Shown here: positions 5,658 to 7,328 of the stretch, one piece after another
Layout: every line of letters starts with the position of its first letter
Numbering within the stretch: position 1 is the first letter of the stretch
Source of the DNA: Desulfovibrionaceae bacterium
GTDB taxonomy: Bacteria; Desulfobacterota; Desulfovibrionia; Desulfovibrionales; Desulfovibrionaceae
Assembly: GCA_009783115.1 (NCBI GenBank)
Contig: WRHT01000069.1
Span: 1 to 7,328, forward strand
Direction of reading: 5' to 3'
DNA length: 7,328 bases
Notes under the pieces: generated by a model
Seen by the model: the letters and a program-made list of their open reading frames with translations, nothing else
What the model was told of the DNA's origin: nothing
Databases searched by the model: none
Position numbers and translations under genes: made by a program

Positions 5658-7328
5658 ATATATCCGCCCTGTTCATCCGCCGTCCCATCGCCACCACCCT
5701 GTTGATGCTGGGGACGATGGTGGCCGGGTTCATGGCATACAATCGCCTGCCCATGGCGGATCTGCCGGCTATTGACTTCCCCACCATCATGGTGCAGGCC
5801 TCCATGCCCGGCGCCAGCGCCGAGACCATGGCCGCATCCATCGCCACCCCGCTGGAAAAACGTCTCTCCACCATCGCCGGGCTGGACTCGATCACCTCGG
5901 TGAACAGCCAGGGATCCACCCGCATCACCCTGCAATTCAACCTGAACCGCAATATTGACGCGGCCGCCCAGGACGTGCAGACCGCCATCGGGTCGGCCCA
6001 ACGCTCCCTGCCCAGAGACTTGCCCACCCCGCCCAGTATGTTCAAGGTAAACCCGGCGGATAGCCCGATCTTTTTCATTTCCCTGGCCTCGGACACCATG
6101 CGCGCCTCGGATGTGAACGAATACGCGGAAAATTTCATGGCCCAGCGCATCTCCATGCTCCAGGGCGTGGCCCAGGTGAGCGTGTACGGCTCCCAAAAAT
6201 ACGCCGTGCGGGTGGAGGCTGACCCGGAATTGATGGCCGCCGTGAATATCGGCATCGACGAAGTGGCCAGGGCCATCAGCAGTAGCAACACCAACCTGCC
6301 GGTGGGCACGCTCAGCGGAGAACACCGCGAATATACCCTGAACAGCTCCGGCAAACTCCTCAAGGCCGAGGAATTTCACCCGCTGATCGTGGCCTGGCGG
6401 GACGGCTCCCCCCTGCGTCTCAGGGAAATAGCCCAAGTGCGCGACGGAGTGGAAAATGACCGCCGCCGCAACTGGTACAACGGCAAGCCCTCCATGCTCC
6501 TGGCCATTCAGCGCCAGCCGGGGGCCAACACCGTGGCAGTGGTGGACCGCATCCGGGAAATCCTGCCGGAAATGCGCGCCCAGCTTCCGCCGGCCATTGA
6601 CATGATCCCGCTCTTCGACCGCTCGGAAAGCATCCGCGAATCCATACGGGACGTGAAATTCACCATGCTGCTGACCATCGCCCTGGTCATCCTGGTAATT
6701 TTTTTGTTCCTGCGCAACGCCAGAGCCACCATCATACCCAGCCTGGCCGTGCCCCTTTCCATCATCGGGGCCTGCGGGGTGATGTATATGAACGGTTTTT
6801 CCCTAAACAACATTTCCCTCATGGCCCTAACCCTGTCCGTGGGTTTTGTGGTGGATGACGCCATTGTCATGCTGGAGAACATCGTCCGCCACCTGGAAGA
6901 AGGAAAATCACCGGAAGAAGCCGCCCTGGTCGGCTCCCAGGAAGTTGGCTTCACCATCCTGAGCATGACCGTTTCGCTCATCGCGGTCTTTATCCCGGTG
7001 CTTTTCATGGGTGGCCTGGTAGGCCGGCTTTTCCACGAGTTCGCGGTCAGCATCGCCTCGGCCATCGCCGTTTCCGGCGTGGTCGCCCTGACCCTGACCC
7101 CCATGCTATGCTCCCGTTTTCTTAAACCCCAGCGCCACAAGGAAATACGGAGCGGACTTTACGGCGCCATGGAACGCCTGTTCGACAGCGCCTCCAGGCT
7201 CTACGAGCGAACTCTGGCCCTGGTAATGCGGCATAAATTCACCTCGCTCCTGGTCTCCTTCGCCATCATCGCCATGACCGCCGTGGCCTTCGTGGCCGCG
7301 CCCAAAGGCTTCCTGCCCTTTGAAGACA
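5654..7328 (+). CDS. RND-family efflux transporter, MdtB/MdtC type, 3' end beyond window
   Basis: The first 558 residues are the N-terminal half of an inner-membrane proton-driven RND pump (HAE1 class), usually about 1,030 residues and trimeric. It begins MNISALFIRRPIATTLLM (TM1 about 12-29). The porter domain follows (PAIDFPTIMVQASMPGASAETMA, 38-60; GLDSITSVNSQGSTRITLQF, 76-95; QDVQTAI, 106-112). Then come the TM2-TM6 block from about 336, with LFLRNARATIIPSLAVPLSIIG (351-372), and the proton-relay TM4 motif GFVVDDAIVMLENI (397-410) carrying the paired Asp401-Asp402. FMGGLVGRLFHEFAVSIASA and LTPMLCSRFL (TM6) follow, ending at PKGFLPFED in the second porter half. All expected motifs are present, so the pump should be functional. 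The ATG overlaps the adaptor stop as ATGA, indicating translational coupling. Similarity to MdtB/MdtC suggests drug, bile-salt or metal-chelate export, but the substrate cannot be read from sequence. Confidence 0.94.
   Translation, partial: MNISALFIRRPIATTLLMLGTMVAGFMAYNRLPMADLPAIDFPTIMVQASMPGASAETMAASIATPLEKRLSTIAGLDSITSVNSQGSTRITLQFNLNRNIDAAAQDVQTAIGSAQRSLPRDLPTPPSMFKVNPADSPIFFISLASDTMRASDVNEYAENFMAQRISMLQGVAQVSVYGSQKYAVRVEADPELMAAVNIGIDEVARAISSSNTNLPVGTLSGEHREYTLNSSGKLLKAEEFHPLIVAWRDGSPLRLREIAQVRDGVENDRRRNWYNGKPSMLLAIQRQPGANTVAVVDRIREILPEMRAQLPPAIDMIPLFDRSESIRESIRDVKFTMLLTIALVILVIFLFLRNARATIIPSLAVPLSIIGACGVMYMNGFSLNNISLMALTLSVGFVVDDAIVMLENIVRHLEEGKSPEEAALVGSQEVGFTILSMTVSLIAVFIPVLFMGGLVGRLFHEFAVSIASAIAVSGVVALTLTPMLCSRFLKPQRHKEIRSGLYGAMERLFDSASRLYERTLALVMRHKFTSLLVSFAIIAMTAVAFVAAPKGFLPFED

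Noticed and set aside
5486..6436. 316-codon minus-strand frame opposite the adaptor/RND junction
   Set aside because: It spans the join of two clear genes on the other strand and has His/Gly-rich low-information translation, so it is a shadow.
1..7328. CRISPR arrays, tRNA/rRNA genes, transposases, attachment sites
   Set aside because: I looked for repeated spacers, clover-leaf sequences, transposase motifs and terminal inverted repeats and saw none. GC-rich short palindromes such as CCGCGG recur by composition only.

Overview
The window looks like GC-rich Gram-negative bacterial DNA. An inner-membrane RND pump with its periplasmic adaptor shows a double-membrane cell. The tRNA-dependent amidation genes (gatB-gatC-gatA) and the style of GatC (the DGVEPLYSP segment) make me think of a Desulfovibrionaceae-like deltaproteobacterium, but that placement rests on pattern memory only. 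The first gene has a signal peptide and style that resemble Firmicutes more, so the left 1.1 kb may have a different origin from the rest.

Layout. Positions 1-1022 (minus strand) hold the first 340 codons of a secreted 5'-nucleotidase/UshA-type metallophosphoesterase that runs off the left edge. Positions 1023-1265 are non-coding. They hold a perfect 10-bp GC hairpin without a clear partner gene and an extremely C-rich tract (G-rich on the minus strand, with G-quadruplex potential). The plus-strand sequence then enters gatB in mid-gene: only its last ~113 codons are present. From there to the right edge all genes are on the plus strand and tightly packed: gatB fragment, gatC, a NagB-like sugar-phosphate deaminase/isomerase, gatA, a periplasmic adaptor (MdtA/AcrA type) and an MdtB/MdtC-type RND transporter cut by the right edge. 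Gaps are 1, 19, 33 and 25 bases, and the last pair overlaps by 4 bases (ATGA).

How they work together. GatCAB converts Asp-tRNA(Asn) and/or Glu-tRNA(Gln) to the amidated forms. GatA normally frees ammonia from glutamine, GatB uses it on the tRNA, and GatC holds the two together. Here the full-length GatA has lost the catalytic Lys (Thr77) and the cis-Ser (Ala152), while keeping the nucleophile Ser176. A glutamine-binding Asp also appears to be lost. This looks like a glutaminase-dead GatA. Between gatC and gatA sits a NagB-family protein; true NagB releases ammonia from glucosamine-6-phosphate. This copy also has an altered active-site loop (Asp to Arg) and a ~46-residue insertion. Two altered ammonia-producing enzymes in one tRNA-amidation operon is the most interesting feature of the window. 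Possible explanations are an ammonia-dependent amidotransferase, a repurposed paralogous complex, or a decaying duplicate. The adaptor/RND pair forms a multidrug or metabolite efflux system whose outer-membrane partner is not in view.
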